Shown here: piece after piece, positions 11,801 through 21,284 of the stretch
How positions within the stretch are numbered: position 1 is the first letter of the stretch
Layout of the letters: the number at the start of each line of letters is the position of its first letter
NCBI GenBank assembly: GCA_963969395.1
Contig: OZ017796.1
Coordinates: 13,208,501-13,272,500 of the forward strand
Direction of reading: 5' to 3'
Origin: Pseudoscleropodium purum
Lineage: Eukaryota; Streptophyta; Bryopsida; Hypnales; Brachytheciaceae
DNA: 64,000 nt
Notes under the pieces: generated by a model
Databases searched by the model: none
Told to the model about the DNA's origin: nothing
Seen by the model: only the letters and a program-made list of their open reading frames with translations
Position numbers and translations under genes: made by a program

Positions 11801-14800
11801 TAACCCCATTAGTCGTGAGGAAGTCAAGCCGGTTGCTGCTGAGGTCTCGAGAGTGAATGCTAAGATTGAGTCTATCGTATTCAAGAGGGGCTTAGAAGAT
11901 AGCGCCATTTGCATGTATGTCACGGCCATTGCTGGGTGCGAGGACACAGTCGTTGAGATGGAAGCGACAAAGTTCGCGATGTCGGCAAAACACACAGCTG
12001 CTGAGAGTAGGGTTTCGTCGTTGAAGTTGATCATATCGGCTATGGAGGAGCAGCTGTGCCGCATGTGTCGCAGCACAGGGCAAGTAAATTCCCCATTATA
12101 CTCACAAAAATCGCTCTAGAGTATAACTAAGTGACTCTAAAGATCGAACCCACGAGATCCTGTGAAGTATCTAGCTCTATTAAGCAGTTAAGCTCAGTCA
12201 GTATCCCAATCTTACTTTCCGGTCCTAGATCTAGAACCAGAAATACCACCACACCGGATAACTATAGACCGGATTACTCCTTCTTCCGATCCTACTAACT
12301 ATCCGGTCTGTACAAATATCCAAATCCCAGGATCTTACAACTTCCGGTCCTGGAAATCCGTCCTGACCAATCCGGTCCGGATGGTCATCATGTATCCGTA
12401 ATCCTATCCGGTTTGGTTTTGCCTCTGTTTCACCATCAGAGGGGTCGCCGCTTACATTTGAGAGTGGTAGGCCCACCACTCCTTCCGTGACTTATAGTGG
12501 TTGAAGACCCACTGTCCTACTTCCTAAACTCCTAAGCTAATCCGGATCCGGTTTGGTCCTTCACAACAACCCAGATAGCAATCCGGGTTGTAGGTCACAC
12601 AAAGACCCCACACTCGACCCTCTCATACTACAACGACCTTGATGCTACTTCCGATCCGTGCGAAGACAGGTGGTTACAAGTGTACCCGTCCGTTCCAACA
12701 TCAACTAAAGTTCTTCCGTTTACCAACTAAGGCGGTAAGACCTCACAAGAGATCGGACACTCGACCGGATTTCCCACCCGGGAGTTATAGCGCAGCTAAG
12801 GAATCCCTCCCTACCCGCCTAGCCTAACAACGGCTTTCTCACCCGGAATCTCAAACTCTAGATGTGCTGAGGAACTAAGTTCACTCCCAACTCTTAGATA
12901 CCTACTCACATGCACCTAGGATCGGAAAAGAAACACCAAGGGGAGAAATCACTCACAAACCGGCTCGTACTATCCTAACTTCACATCATACAATCCTGTC
13001 GCGCTGGAGAGAGACACACAATGAGGAGAAGAGAAAGGTACAAGAAATTTGCAAAATGAAGACTCCCAGTTCCCATCGCAGGAACCAATTTATATACAAA
13101 GGGTAAAAACCCTAAAAGCACAAAAAGGAGCGGAAAACCCGTGGGGGTCCGCCGCCACCCTAATCTAACTTCCGCTCTGATCTAATACTGTTGAGCCGGA
13201 TCCGGATCCGGATCCGCTCCTACTCCTAACTGAAATCAAAATCCTATCTACTCTACAACCCTAGATCCTATTGTCGGGCTTCCGCTCTCCGGAACCAGCT
13301 GCTCGAAGACTTCACTCAAGTTCCGGTTCCGCTCCCCCTCCGCAGGGTTAGATCCGGGTGAAGACTCCAGGTCGATTGTAATATCCGGTCTCGTGCCCGG
13401 ATTCTCAGTCCGTGCTGACTTCTTGGACTCGGAAGTCCAATCCTTCCCACCCTTCGGAACGGTCGCATCCGGAAAGGAATCTAGTAGCGAGAGGTCCGAG
13501 AGGTGTATCCCCTTGGAGCACGTTGCTCCAGTCAGCTTCCGGCTGCTTTCCTCAATCCGGTCCGCAGCCTTCCGTCCCTCCATCATCGCCGTCTCCACCT
13601 GCTCAGCAAAGTCGGTGAGAATCCGGACCATCCGGGAACCGGATAGTTTCTTCTCCTTGTGCATCTTCTCGTCGAAGAGCTTCGCTTTGGTGGCGGCCGT
13701 TCCGGTCTCTCCCAGGGTGGCCTTGATGTGCTCGGCTATCTTCTGAGTCTCCTCCGCCATCTCCCGGGTGGCCGTCACGTCTTCCCGATAGGCAAAGAGA
13801 GTTGCCTTCAGGGTGTCCACCTCCTCCTGCAACCGGTGGATCTCCGCTTCCTGTTTCCGGGTCTCTTCCGGATTGGTGATGCACTCCACCACCTGTTCCG
13901 CCAACTAACTGTCCGGTGGCGCATCTACCAACTTTTCGATCACCGAAAGCGTCCTGTGCTTGACCTCCCAATCCGCCCTGATGTTGCAGAGGAGGTTGAT
14001 GAGGCCGTTGAACGGATCTTGCATTTCCGGGTCTTCCCCGGAAACGGTCTTCTCGACTTCCGGTCTCTCTTCCGGGGCCGGTTTGTCGTGACCGGGAGGC
14101 GTCCCGCGCTTGTGGGGAGGCGTCAACTTCTGTCGCTTGATGGGCGGCATCGGCTCCTCCTCTTCCTCGTTTGACTCCCGATCTGACCCGGAATCGGATT
14201 CGGCCTCGTCATCCGTTTCCGACTCCCCATACTTCAGGAGGACTTCTTGAGTCCTCCACACCTTCTCCTCCGCGTCGGTGAGGACTTGGTGTTCCCGATA
14301 GAGGTGGAAGAGGTAAGGGCACACTGGAGTGGCCCTCTTCTTCCCAACTCTACTAACGAGCTGGGTCACGAGATCGGAAATGATCCGTGCCCAGTCCACT
14401 TTTCGGGTACCACTTAGGGTACCGAAAATCGTGTTGCCAAGGGTGATCGTCACCCTGGTTGGCTTTTCCGAGTGAAGGACCGGAACCAAGAACTGCAGAA
14501 GCCGACGGTGTCGGTCATCCACGCAATCCTCGACCGCGTACCCGTCCTTCGGATTGACGGCCCCCTGGAATCTGCCCCGGACGAACTCATCCTTCCGGTT
14601 TGCCATTCCTAACCCTCCTGCCCGGAAACCGTAAACACCTCTCCACATTCCCTCGTTCCAGCGGATGGGGGATCCCCTCACGGTGTTGTCAAACTGGTTG
14701 GACAGTTTTCCGAGGAGTTCCTTGACCATTCTCTCCTCCCTAAAACCCCAGGGTTTCTCGGCAAACCCTAGGCAACCCATAGAGGTGAGGTCCTCCATGA

Positions 14801-16420
14801 GTTGAGACTTTTCCGGCTCTGTGGAGGGAATAACCGGAATGACTTTCCGGAGCTTCACCTCGCCTCCAGAGGGACTCGCTGGTCTCGCCCTACGTAGCGG
14901 CGGCATTCCCACTCCAATCTACCTCACTCTCTCCTAGCCGCACGTCCCATTCCTCACGTTCTCTCTCCGATCTCAACCGTAATCAAAGCCTACAACACAC
15001 AAACGCGAAAACTCGACCACGCGCGCTCAAGCTCGAGTTTCTAAAAGGGGGTGCAACAGTGAAGGCTCCTTCTTATATAGTCTCTGGACCCTTTCCGGTT
15101 TGGTCGTCTTGAATCCGGTTCACCCATAATCCGGTCCTAGACCTAATCCGTGTTGTATTCCGTTTCCGTCGATAGTTACTCCTGACCGGATTAGATCCAA
15201 GAGGCCCACTACTTCATGTTCTGAGCTAATTTTGAGTTTTCCTTCTCCACCTAATCGGATCCGGTTCCCTAATGGCTAGTTTCCGTTCCTATTTTGGTGC
15301 ATACTAAGAAAATCAAAATTTTAAGCTGCGACAGGGGCGATGTGCTCCATTCACCAAAACGCACAATCGAGTTGGTTCAATTGGTTGGTGGAAAAGCAAT
15401 GATGGAGTTGTTCAAGAGGAAAGGACTAAACGACACCTCATAGCACTTCCAGATACAGCACGCGTGATTGCTGTTGATGATAGAACGATGAGAGGTGGAT
15501 ATGCAACGATTCAAAAGGTTCGTATTGAAGGATATCCAGGAATACTTCCTCATTGGGAGTTTGCGGCAAAGAAATCCATTCACCACCAAACTCGACCCGA
15601 TCTTGCAAAGTTAGAACATCAAAACGAATCAATGGCTGTTCGAATTCCACACGCGGGTGTGATACGGTTTGCTGCGGTGCACGGAACGACATGTGAAGGT
15701 TATGCGTATTGGTGGAATGGTGGAACTCTTCGACAAATGTTGAATATGGATAAGGACTTTCCAGACAACATTCAAATCCGTTTGATGTATACGAATCCAA
15801 CCGAAGAGGAGGTTGTAAAAGCTCACCATTTAGAACGATATCGGAAGAAGCGCATGGAGTTGACATGGACGTTTATGCATATAATGTATGCAATGCATCT
15901 TGCTGGACATTTGCACAATGATCTTTCTCCGGACAACATCTTGTTGCATTTTCCAGAGGATGAGTCATGTGTGTACATTGGAGTTTGCGATTGGGGCATG
16001 ACCACCTTAGCTTCTCAGCCAATGAAGTCTTTGTACACATTCACATCAGCAAATGAAATGAAACAGACTTTGCAGAGGAGATGGTGGGTGGATCCACTTA
16101 TTGTATATTTGCATAAAGCAGGTGCAGATGTGGAAGTCATTCCGATGTATTCACGTAAGTCGGAAGAGTATGCCATTCGAAAAATTGCTCGACGGATGAA
16201 TGGAAACAACATGTCAGAGGCGTATTTCAACGTGCTACTTAAAACACCTAGTGCGACACAATTTGCCTTTCATGACTTTGCAAAAGTGTTTTATGCTTAC
16301 TTGAAGCGCATTTCTTCAAAGACTGACGATGAAAATACTAGTTTGGCCCATGTGATTACGCGATTTTATAATACATATCGTTGGCCGATGCCAGATGAAC
16401 ATTTCCGCCATTTATATTAG
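8821..16420 (+). CDS. Putative three-exon gene: unknown N-terminus, helical middle, C-terminal kinase fold
   Basis: Proposed exons are 8821-9517, 11668-12083 and 15335-16420, giving 732 aa. The first donor reads AA|GTGAGT (phase 1) and meets a TCAG acceptor at 11667 in matching phase. The second donor CAA|GTAAAT (phase 0) meets GACAG at 15334, also phase 0, and both joins keep the frame open. Exon 1 encodes about 232 aa with a highly charged basic stretch (about residues 100-130) and no domain I recognise. Exon 2 is rich in Glu, Arg and Leu and looks helical or coiled-coil. Exon 3 has a complete protein-kinase-like fold. The introns are 2.15 and 3.25 kb, much longer than those of the kinesin, and both are filled with repeats. 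The alternative is two or three separate relics, with exon 2 starting at the ATG at 11607. Function is unknown; regulation cannot be read beyond the putative promoter. Confidence 0.45.
9560..10114. other. Intronic sequence, no independent gene
   Basis: This follows the proposed donor at 9518 and holds no ORF of note. CTTCAATCTTCAA-type short repeats occur near 9605-9640 and again near 10017-10050. A purine-rich stretch with GGGATAAG and GGGACGGG words lies at 9680-9740. I see no element boundary here. Confidence 0.4.
10115..10960. repeat. Degenerate tandem array, period about 175-195 bp
   Basis: A phrase of the type ACTCCAAAT...TTTGGAAAGCTAA recurs near 10131, 10310, 10487, 10683 and 10861. 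Each copy is accompanied by an upstream CATAACTTTT-like word and a downstream AATTTCA / ACAAAGT...GGC segment. Copies are strongly diverged. A satellite-like or LTR-internal repeat is plausible. It lies in the proposed first intron of the kinase-fold gene. Confidence 0.6.
11300..11480 (+). repeat. tRNA-related (SINE-like) sequence with pol III B box
   Basis: A perfect B box GGTTCGAATCC lies at 11394-11404. A weaker A-box-like TTGGTTGGCTGG lies about 40 bp upstream (near 11349-11360). The T-arm stem does not pair properly, so this is not an intact tRNA gene. A tRNA-derived SINE head or tRNA pseudogene is the likeliest reading. It is GC-rich compared with its surroundings and sits in intron 1 of the kinase-fold gene, same strand. 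Confidence 0.4.
13248..14912 (-). pseudogene. Antisense mobile-element ORF (gag-like, unknown), split by one TAG
   Basis: Reading from 14912, one minus-strand frame runs 335 codons to a TAG at 13907-13905 and continues in the same frame for about 218 more codons to 13248, so it is one ORF of about 554 codons with a single internal stop. The first part has a globular region (residues about 60-220), then an acidic run (EEEEEP) followed by a basic KRQK segment resembling a nuclear signal. The second part is heptad-like and rich in Glu, Lys and Ala, typical of a coiled coil. No protease, reverse transcriptase or zinc knuckle was seen. The base after TAG is T and the context does not resemble the CARYYA readthrough signal, so a nonsense mutation is likelier than programmed readthrough. 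I do not recognise the family with certainty; plant transposon-associated gag-like proteins are the closest idea. Confidence 0.6.
15065..15085 (-). promoter_or_regulatory. TATA box for the antisense ORF
   Basis: The minus strand reads CTATATAAGA here (core 15079-15073), about 160 bp before the ATG at 14912. The intervening leader has no upstream stop-dense AT sequence and the spacing fits a pol II promoter with a leader of roughly 130 nt. It supports the antisense ORF being a separate transcription unit. Confidence 0.5.
15335..16420 (+). CDS. Protein-kinase-like domain exon (HND / DWG variant)
   Basis: This exon encodes about 361 aa with the landmarks of a protein kinase in the right order. 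A glycine-rich segment reads MRGGYATIQKV. A candidate ATP-binding lysine sits in WEFAAKK. A hinge-like YAYWWNGGTL follows, then the catalytic loop HLHNDLSPDNILL (codons near 15911-15949), which has HND where most kinases have HRD but keeps the Asp and the downstream Asn. The metal-binding motif is DWG (about 15989) in place of DFG. The frame ends at a TAG after HFRHLY. The catalytic Lys, Asp, Asn and Asp are all present, so activity is possible. The GTG at 15464 lies inside the frame; reading is open upstream to the acceptor. The substrate and partner proteins are unknown. It could be a host gene or one carried by a mobile element. Confidence 0.7.
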   Translation, partial: GRCAPFTKTHNRVGSIGWWKSNDGVVQEERTKRHLIALPDTARVIAVDDRTMRGGYATIQKVRIEGYPGILPHWEFAAKKSIHHQTRPDLAKLEHQNESMAVRIPHAGVIRFAAVHGTTCEGYAYWWNGGTLRQMLNMDKDFPDNIQIRLMYTNPTEEEVVKAHHLERYRKKRMELTWTFMHIMYAMHLAGHLHNDLSPDNILLHFPEDESCVYIGVCDWGMTTLASQPMKSLYTFTSANEMKQTLQRRWWVDPLIVYLHKAGADVEVIPMYSRKSEEYAIRKIARRMNGNNMSEAYFNVLLKTPSATQFAFHDFAKVFYAYLKRISSKTDDENTSLAHVITRFYNTYRWPMPDEHFRHLY

Positions 16421-16805
16421 ATTGGTAGTGCAGAAGTAGTAGTTGAATAGGTTATATAGGCATTAAAAATTAGTTTAGAAATATAGAGTTGGGATGAAAA
16501 AAATTATATGTGCAATGAGCCAAATGTGCACAATGTATGGTATTCTATATTAAATTCAATATATTTTGCCCATATTGATTATGTTTGTATTTGTGTTGAT
16601 CTCGATTTCTTAAATAGTATATATATATATATATTTGAAGTCACAAACTTTTTTAGTTTGCCTTCTGAAAATGAATTGGAATTTTTTCATAGTTTCAAGA
16701 CTATCATGGACTCATGGTCAAACTTTATAATCTTTCAACTTATAAGAGACATTGTTTTAAGCGAACCATTGCACTTCATTTAACATTTAATTGTTTAAAG
16801 ATTAA
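16421..16805. other. Downstream region of the kinase-fold gene
   Basis: AT-rich and probably 3' untranslated or intergenic. A TA dinucleotide run lies at about 16617-16632. No gene was seen. Confidence 0.5.
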
Positions 16806-16990
16806 GGGAGTGACCACGGGGCAGTTTGGGTAGGGCGGTCGGGGGAAATAGGGCCATCAATGCGGACGGGGCGGACTGGGTGATAGGGGGACGGGGTGGT
16901 CCCGGCGGACGCTGCATCCGCGGGGACCGCGAATGTCAACGGACGCTGCGGACACAGCGTCCGCGTCCGGACGTCGTGTCAACCCTGCAA
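16806..16990. mobile_element. GC-rich MITE-like fragment
   Basis: A sharply GC-rich block whose right end, read on the minus strand, begins CAGGGTTGACACGACG, a hAT-like terminus. An internal dyad CGGACGCTG...CAGCGTCCG is centred near 16950. It shares the CGGACGGG vocabulary with the better-defined element at 32530-32810. It abuts the 3' end of the decayed transposase gene and appears to interrupt it. The left boundary is unclear. Confidence 0.4.
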
Positions 16991-19900
16991 AAAACTCAGC
17001 ACCTTGAGATTGCGGATGCTCAGGGTCGGCCATTATGGCGAAGTGATCTCCAACCTCCAACTGCATGACGAGATCGTTGCAGTCTAGATCCACTAGCCAA
17101 TCCTGCTCAAGATCCTCGTCCTCCTGCACTACATCGGTAGCCTGTGTGGGCTTGAGTGTGACTACTTTCCATGGTGATGCATGGGCAATGCTTTGGCATT
17201 CTCCTTCTATGGACCAAACGCATACTTCACAGAAGCACGAGTAGTTTCGAACCTACAAGAGAACATTGTTTGCTGGCCCGACACTTCGAACAGAGTGCAT
17301 GGCCCTACTCCCGTCAACAGTCTTGCAAGACATAGACTGTTTTCTAGGAGACCTCTGTCTTTCCAATCAAATGGAAATGGCGCTCCACAACTCTTCTAGC
17401 ACCAGCATAAGCAGCATGTGGGCAGTCCATTGACGTCTTCAAGTAGTTCACAACATCGGCGGCGTCCTGTAACCTTTGGCTCGATGGACAAAGTTGTTCT
17501 TTTCGGATGCTCTGCTTCAAACACGCTCCTCCACCGTCATGGGGACTTTTTCCGTGGCCAGTGCCCCAAAAATGCCAGTCTAGAGCGCAACCATTAGGAA
17601 GTTCGTCGCAAACGGTGAGTGATGGGTACCTGAAAAGGCTGGACAGTCAGAAATTCATGACAACATGTAGTGCTAGAGATTACAGCCAAAGAATCTTCGG
17701 AAGCAATGACCAAAGTTGAGTGTTCGTTGACTAAAAAAATTAATAAAAGTCTTATTAATTTAGATCGATCACAGGAGCTACGAATCTGAGGAGCATAGAG
17801 TATTGTCTCTGACAAGGAAACTCGGCACAACACTGTAAGCACGTTCAACATTAAAGTGTACGCAATGCAACTGCAATTAATGGATAACTAGCTAGACAAG
17901 TGCATTATAGCTATGAAAATCAAAATGCAGCCCTAGAAATGAAGTCACTAAAAGTTGAGGATAGGCAAAGAAGTACCTCGCAACAAAGAACCAAGCCGTG
18001 GAACCCTTAAACTGGACTGCGCAGCCATCTGACCAAATCACATGATGTGTAGGTGGAACCTGTGATTCCTTCAACTGTCTCCAATGCAACATGAGGCAAT
18101 GCTGGACAAATAAACTATCATGCTTCCTATCATCAGACACATAGTAATAGTACGTAGTATTTAAGCGCTTTGATTTAGGGTCATGTAGGTTGAAAGAGGG
18201 ATTTACATTGTACATGATATGTACTAGAATCGTGATCTGGAAATTGAACCAGTGCTCAAACTGGATCTCGTTTTGGGCCTTGAAGGAGTAGTTCTCAACG
18301 TAGTCAATAAGGGACATCACCTCTCCAGATTGCAGTGTCTCGAGGCATGCTTTAAATTCAATGTCCTGCCATCTTGCGGTGTGTTGATGGAGCACGAAGG
18401 TAGGCATCTTGGAGGCGGCATAATCTAAAAATGCCCTAGCCTTCGTGTGCTTGTACTCCAAGCGGACAACCTTTTTAGGATCACCTTCCTTATTTGCTCC
18501 CGCACTCACCATCTCAAAACGCCTCCACTCCAACTATGTATTGTTAGCTACATCGAATTCCATGTCGCATAGAGGTATCAGGTGAAACCCGCACCTCGAA
18601 CATTCTCCTCTAACACACTTCAGGTCGTGCCAATTGCTACCCTCAGGTCAGGGGCAAAGACTTTGTTCCTAGAGCTCGCTAGTTCTCTTGTATACATGCT
18701 GTTTCACTTGGCACTTGACAACACCCATGGCCTCGCCGTTGAATCCTGTGTCGCAACACACAGCCTCGCACCCGCAACTGCACATCGTGACTCCCGCTTG
18801 GAAGTGAAATTTCGGAGACCTCATGTTGTTCAAGCCGATCACTATCTCCGCCATCTCCATGTGATAGCGACAACAACAACTATTGAAGTCTCGCAAGCGT
18901 CTCACAAAAAAAGGCCGCAATCTCCGAAATGATGTGAACGAAACCTTCACTTGATCATGTGAAGCCTTGAAGCTCGTGTAGAAATCTAGCTGAATTCACA
19001 CACAACATATCCACAAATATTAAAAAACAGAGGTGCTACTTAACCTAAACTCAGAAAAAGGACCACTCATTCAAGAACCAGCGTCTTTTGAGCAGGAAAT
19101 GGAACACTTCTTCAGGAACAAGTGTCTCCTGTCGAAAAGGACCACGGACTCAGGAACGGTTTTCTCCGGAGCAGGAAACGGACTACTCCTTCAAGAACTA
19201 CCGTTTCCTAAGTAGGAACAATAACAGTCCCCGGGATCGCAGCGTCGCTTGAACAGGAACAAGGCCGTTCCTTCTGGAACAACGCCGTTTCCTCAGGAAC
19301 AAGAACAAGGCCGTTTCTTCAAGAACAAGAACGAGGCCGTTCCTTCATAAACGAGGCCGTTTCTTCCGCATCCAGCGTCTACAGAGTAGGACCAGGAGCG
19401 TCTCTTCCAGGACAACGTCTACAGAGCAGGAACAATAGCACCCCTTTTAGAACCAGCATACAATACAACCAGAAACCAGCGTAATTTGATAGTAATTATA
19501 AGAAACTTAGATAGTCAAGACTCCGGAGCAGATACAGGACAATCCGAGATAGGAAAAGGCTTTGTTCCTGGAAACCAGCGTAATTCGATAGATAAAATAA
19601 GAAACATAATCCGTATTCGAGTCTGCGAAGCAGGAACAAGACCATCCTCACCCGCACCAACGTACAAGTATCCTAGAGAGATGAACTTCGACATCAGCAC
19701 AAAGTAAGAAACTTAGTGCTCGGAGACTTTGAAGTGACCTGAGCTCCAAAACTTTGAAGAAACTATGCATCAAACACCCTTAACCAAAGATGTGATGCCT
19801 AAAGGTCGGAGGTGAGAAACCTTACCTGACTTTCTTCTAACCAGTGCCCTGCATGTGTGATGAATTTCTTGATTCCAACTCGTTTTCGTCTAACATCTTT

Positions 19901-20618
19901 CTTTTGAGGGCTTACGTGTGTTTCCTCCGTCCACCACGCTACGACAACATCAACAACCGCTTGCTTCAATGCCTCCTTCCTCCTTGCGCGGTCCCCCTTC
20001 GCCCACACAATACCGTGCTCACGACTGTGTAATAGTTGCCGCCCACTCACTGCTCTCCTTATTGTCCTCCTATTCATGCCGATGCACTCAGCGGCTGCTT
20101 GGCCAGCCCTAGCATCTCTCATTGAAATTACCGCCGCCTCAATCACATTCCGCGCCACGTATTTGTCCCTCCCAATACCGAATTTTAGCTCCTTCCACGC
20201 GCCTGCAATCCCATTGCAAACAACCCTACACTGCTCGCTTTTCTCGGCGTTGCACAACAATTTCAGGTAACGCTCGCTGAAGCAGGGGATGCTCTAAGAA
20301 CTTATCAAGAACCGCTCGTTGATACTCTAATCCCCTTCCGCATGTTAATTCATTTACAGTATACGCCAACTCCCTTGCATCTCGGGCAACAGTTGATCCT
20401 AACGTGGTTCCTCTTCTCCCAATCTGCACTCGCGCAGAAGAATCGAAACTATCGACAGCAGTAGATGTTTGATGAGAACGAGCATTTTCGAAACGGTCCA
20501 CTTCGACGGCCCTGTTTCTTGCCCTCGTTTTCCTACTCTTCTCTCTTTCTCGCCTCACTCGAAGTGCCTCGAACCTGTCCAGGCACTTGCTCCACTCGGA
20601 TCTTGAACGTGCCATCAC
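16991..20618 (-). pseudogene. Decayed DDE-type transposase gene (ENYSF / SDG / GHGKSPHDG family)
   Basis: Pieces on the minus strand line up in one order. At 20618-20285 is a basic, Arg-rich N-terminus. At 20280-19810 is a helix-turn-helix-like segment (AAECIGMNRRTIRRAVSGR) followed by WWTEETHVSPQKKDVRRKR and THAGHWLEES. At 18950-18670 are RRLRPFFVRRLRDFNSCCCRYHMEM and a CSCGCEAVCC cluster. At 18533-17892 are LIDYVENYSF and VIWSDGCAVQFKG, each with a candidate catalytic Asp. Near 17567-17530 is GHGKSPHDGGG, and near 17470-17390 LKTSMDCPHAAYAGARR then HFHLIG. The frame shifts near 20280 and stops interrupt the later pieces, so it is dead as read, although some breaks could be introns. I know this motif series from uncharacterised transposase-like proteins of animals, algae and early plants; the superfamily name is not certain. 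Confidence 0.65.
19040..19480. repeat. GGAAC/GTTCC dyad minisatellite
   Basis: Degenerate units of about 25-35 bp built on CAGGAAC and CCGTTCCTTC words recur at least ten times. Many form small dyads such as GGAACAAGGCCGTTCC. The array lies between two coding pieces of the transposase pseudogene, in an intron or insertion. Confidence 0.65.
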
Positions 20619-20744
20619 GGAAATTCAACCTTTCGCTAACTCGGTCAGATACTACCACTCCTTCACAAAGAAACGGCCATGTCAAACCTCGCAGCACGGA
20701 GCCTCTGCATGGAAACTAACAGACGAGAGCTACGAGGTGCAAGA

Positions 20745-20970
20745 CAAAACCCTAAACCGTTGATCTGGTGTTGATCATGCGGTGGGAGTTGATCACTTCG
20801 AATACCCCAAGAAAGGACAAGCACTCCAAACGCCATAGCATACACCCTCGTACATGGAAAACCCTACAGTTACAGGAGAAACCCTAAATAGCCGTTGTAA
20901 ACCCTCATGACTCTCTTCAAACCCTGAATATTCCGTAGAAACCCTAAAGATTCCCTAGACCCTAAGTGTT
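20745..20970. promoter_or_regulatory. Phased telo-box (AAACCCTA) array
   Basis: The core ACCCT begins at 20861, 20881, 20901, 20921 and 20941, exactly 20 bp apart, and each is preceded by AA (AAACCCT). Extra copies occur at 20747 (AAACCCTAAA), about 20844 and about 20958. AAACCCTA is the plant telo-box, known from promoters of growth and translation genes and bound by telomere-repeat-binding proteins. It lies just upstream of the minus-strand transposase start at 20618, so it may be that element's promoter or terminal repeat. Confidence 0.6.
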
Positions 20971-21284
20971 CCTCCCAGTCGAAACATTATATAATTATTT
21001 CCTGAGTGCAATTATTAATTTAGAATTAATTCTTTCATTAATGGTATGTCCTGAAAAACCTTCAATTATTTACCTTATCAAGAACTTTAAATTTGTTTTC
21101 TAAATAATCATTCTATATGAATGAAAGGAGATTCTCATGCACTAGTGGAAATGATGTCTGAATACACTAGTTGAGAACACCCAGCCCGCGTCCCAGTGTA
21201 CCCCGGTTACAAGCGACCAATGGGAAGAAGAAGCAAACTTAACTTCGATGGAACTACCGACGTCTGCCGCATCCAAAGTACCCG

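Larger units (their letters stand above)
12084..15334 (-). mobile_element. CCGG-rich insertion within intron 2 (probable retroelement-like unit)
   Basis: This block is packed with CCGG/TCCGGT/GGATCC words, including three tandem GGATCC units around 13198-13216. Both flanking exons lack them. It contains one long minus-strand reading frame with its own TATA box. I could not find matching long terminal repeats by eye, so the element class stays open. A short GGGTTCGATC-type word near the left end (complement of about 12143-12153) hints at a tRNA-related or primer-binding relation. The flanking host reading frames join in phase when the block is removed as an intron. Confidence 0.5.

Noticed and set aside
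13393..14174. Plus-strand frames of 117-171 codons
   Set aside because: Shadows of the longer minus-strand ORF 14912-13248, which has the TATA box and better composition.
12084..15334. Complete LTR retrotransposon
   Set aside because: No matching terminal direct repeats and no protease, reverse transcriptase or integrase were seen.
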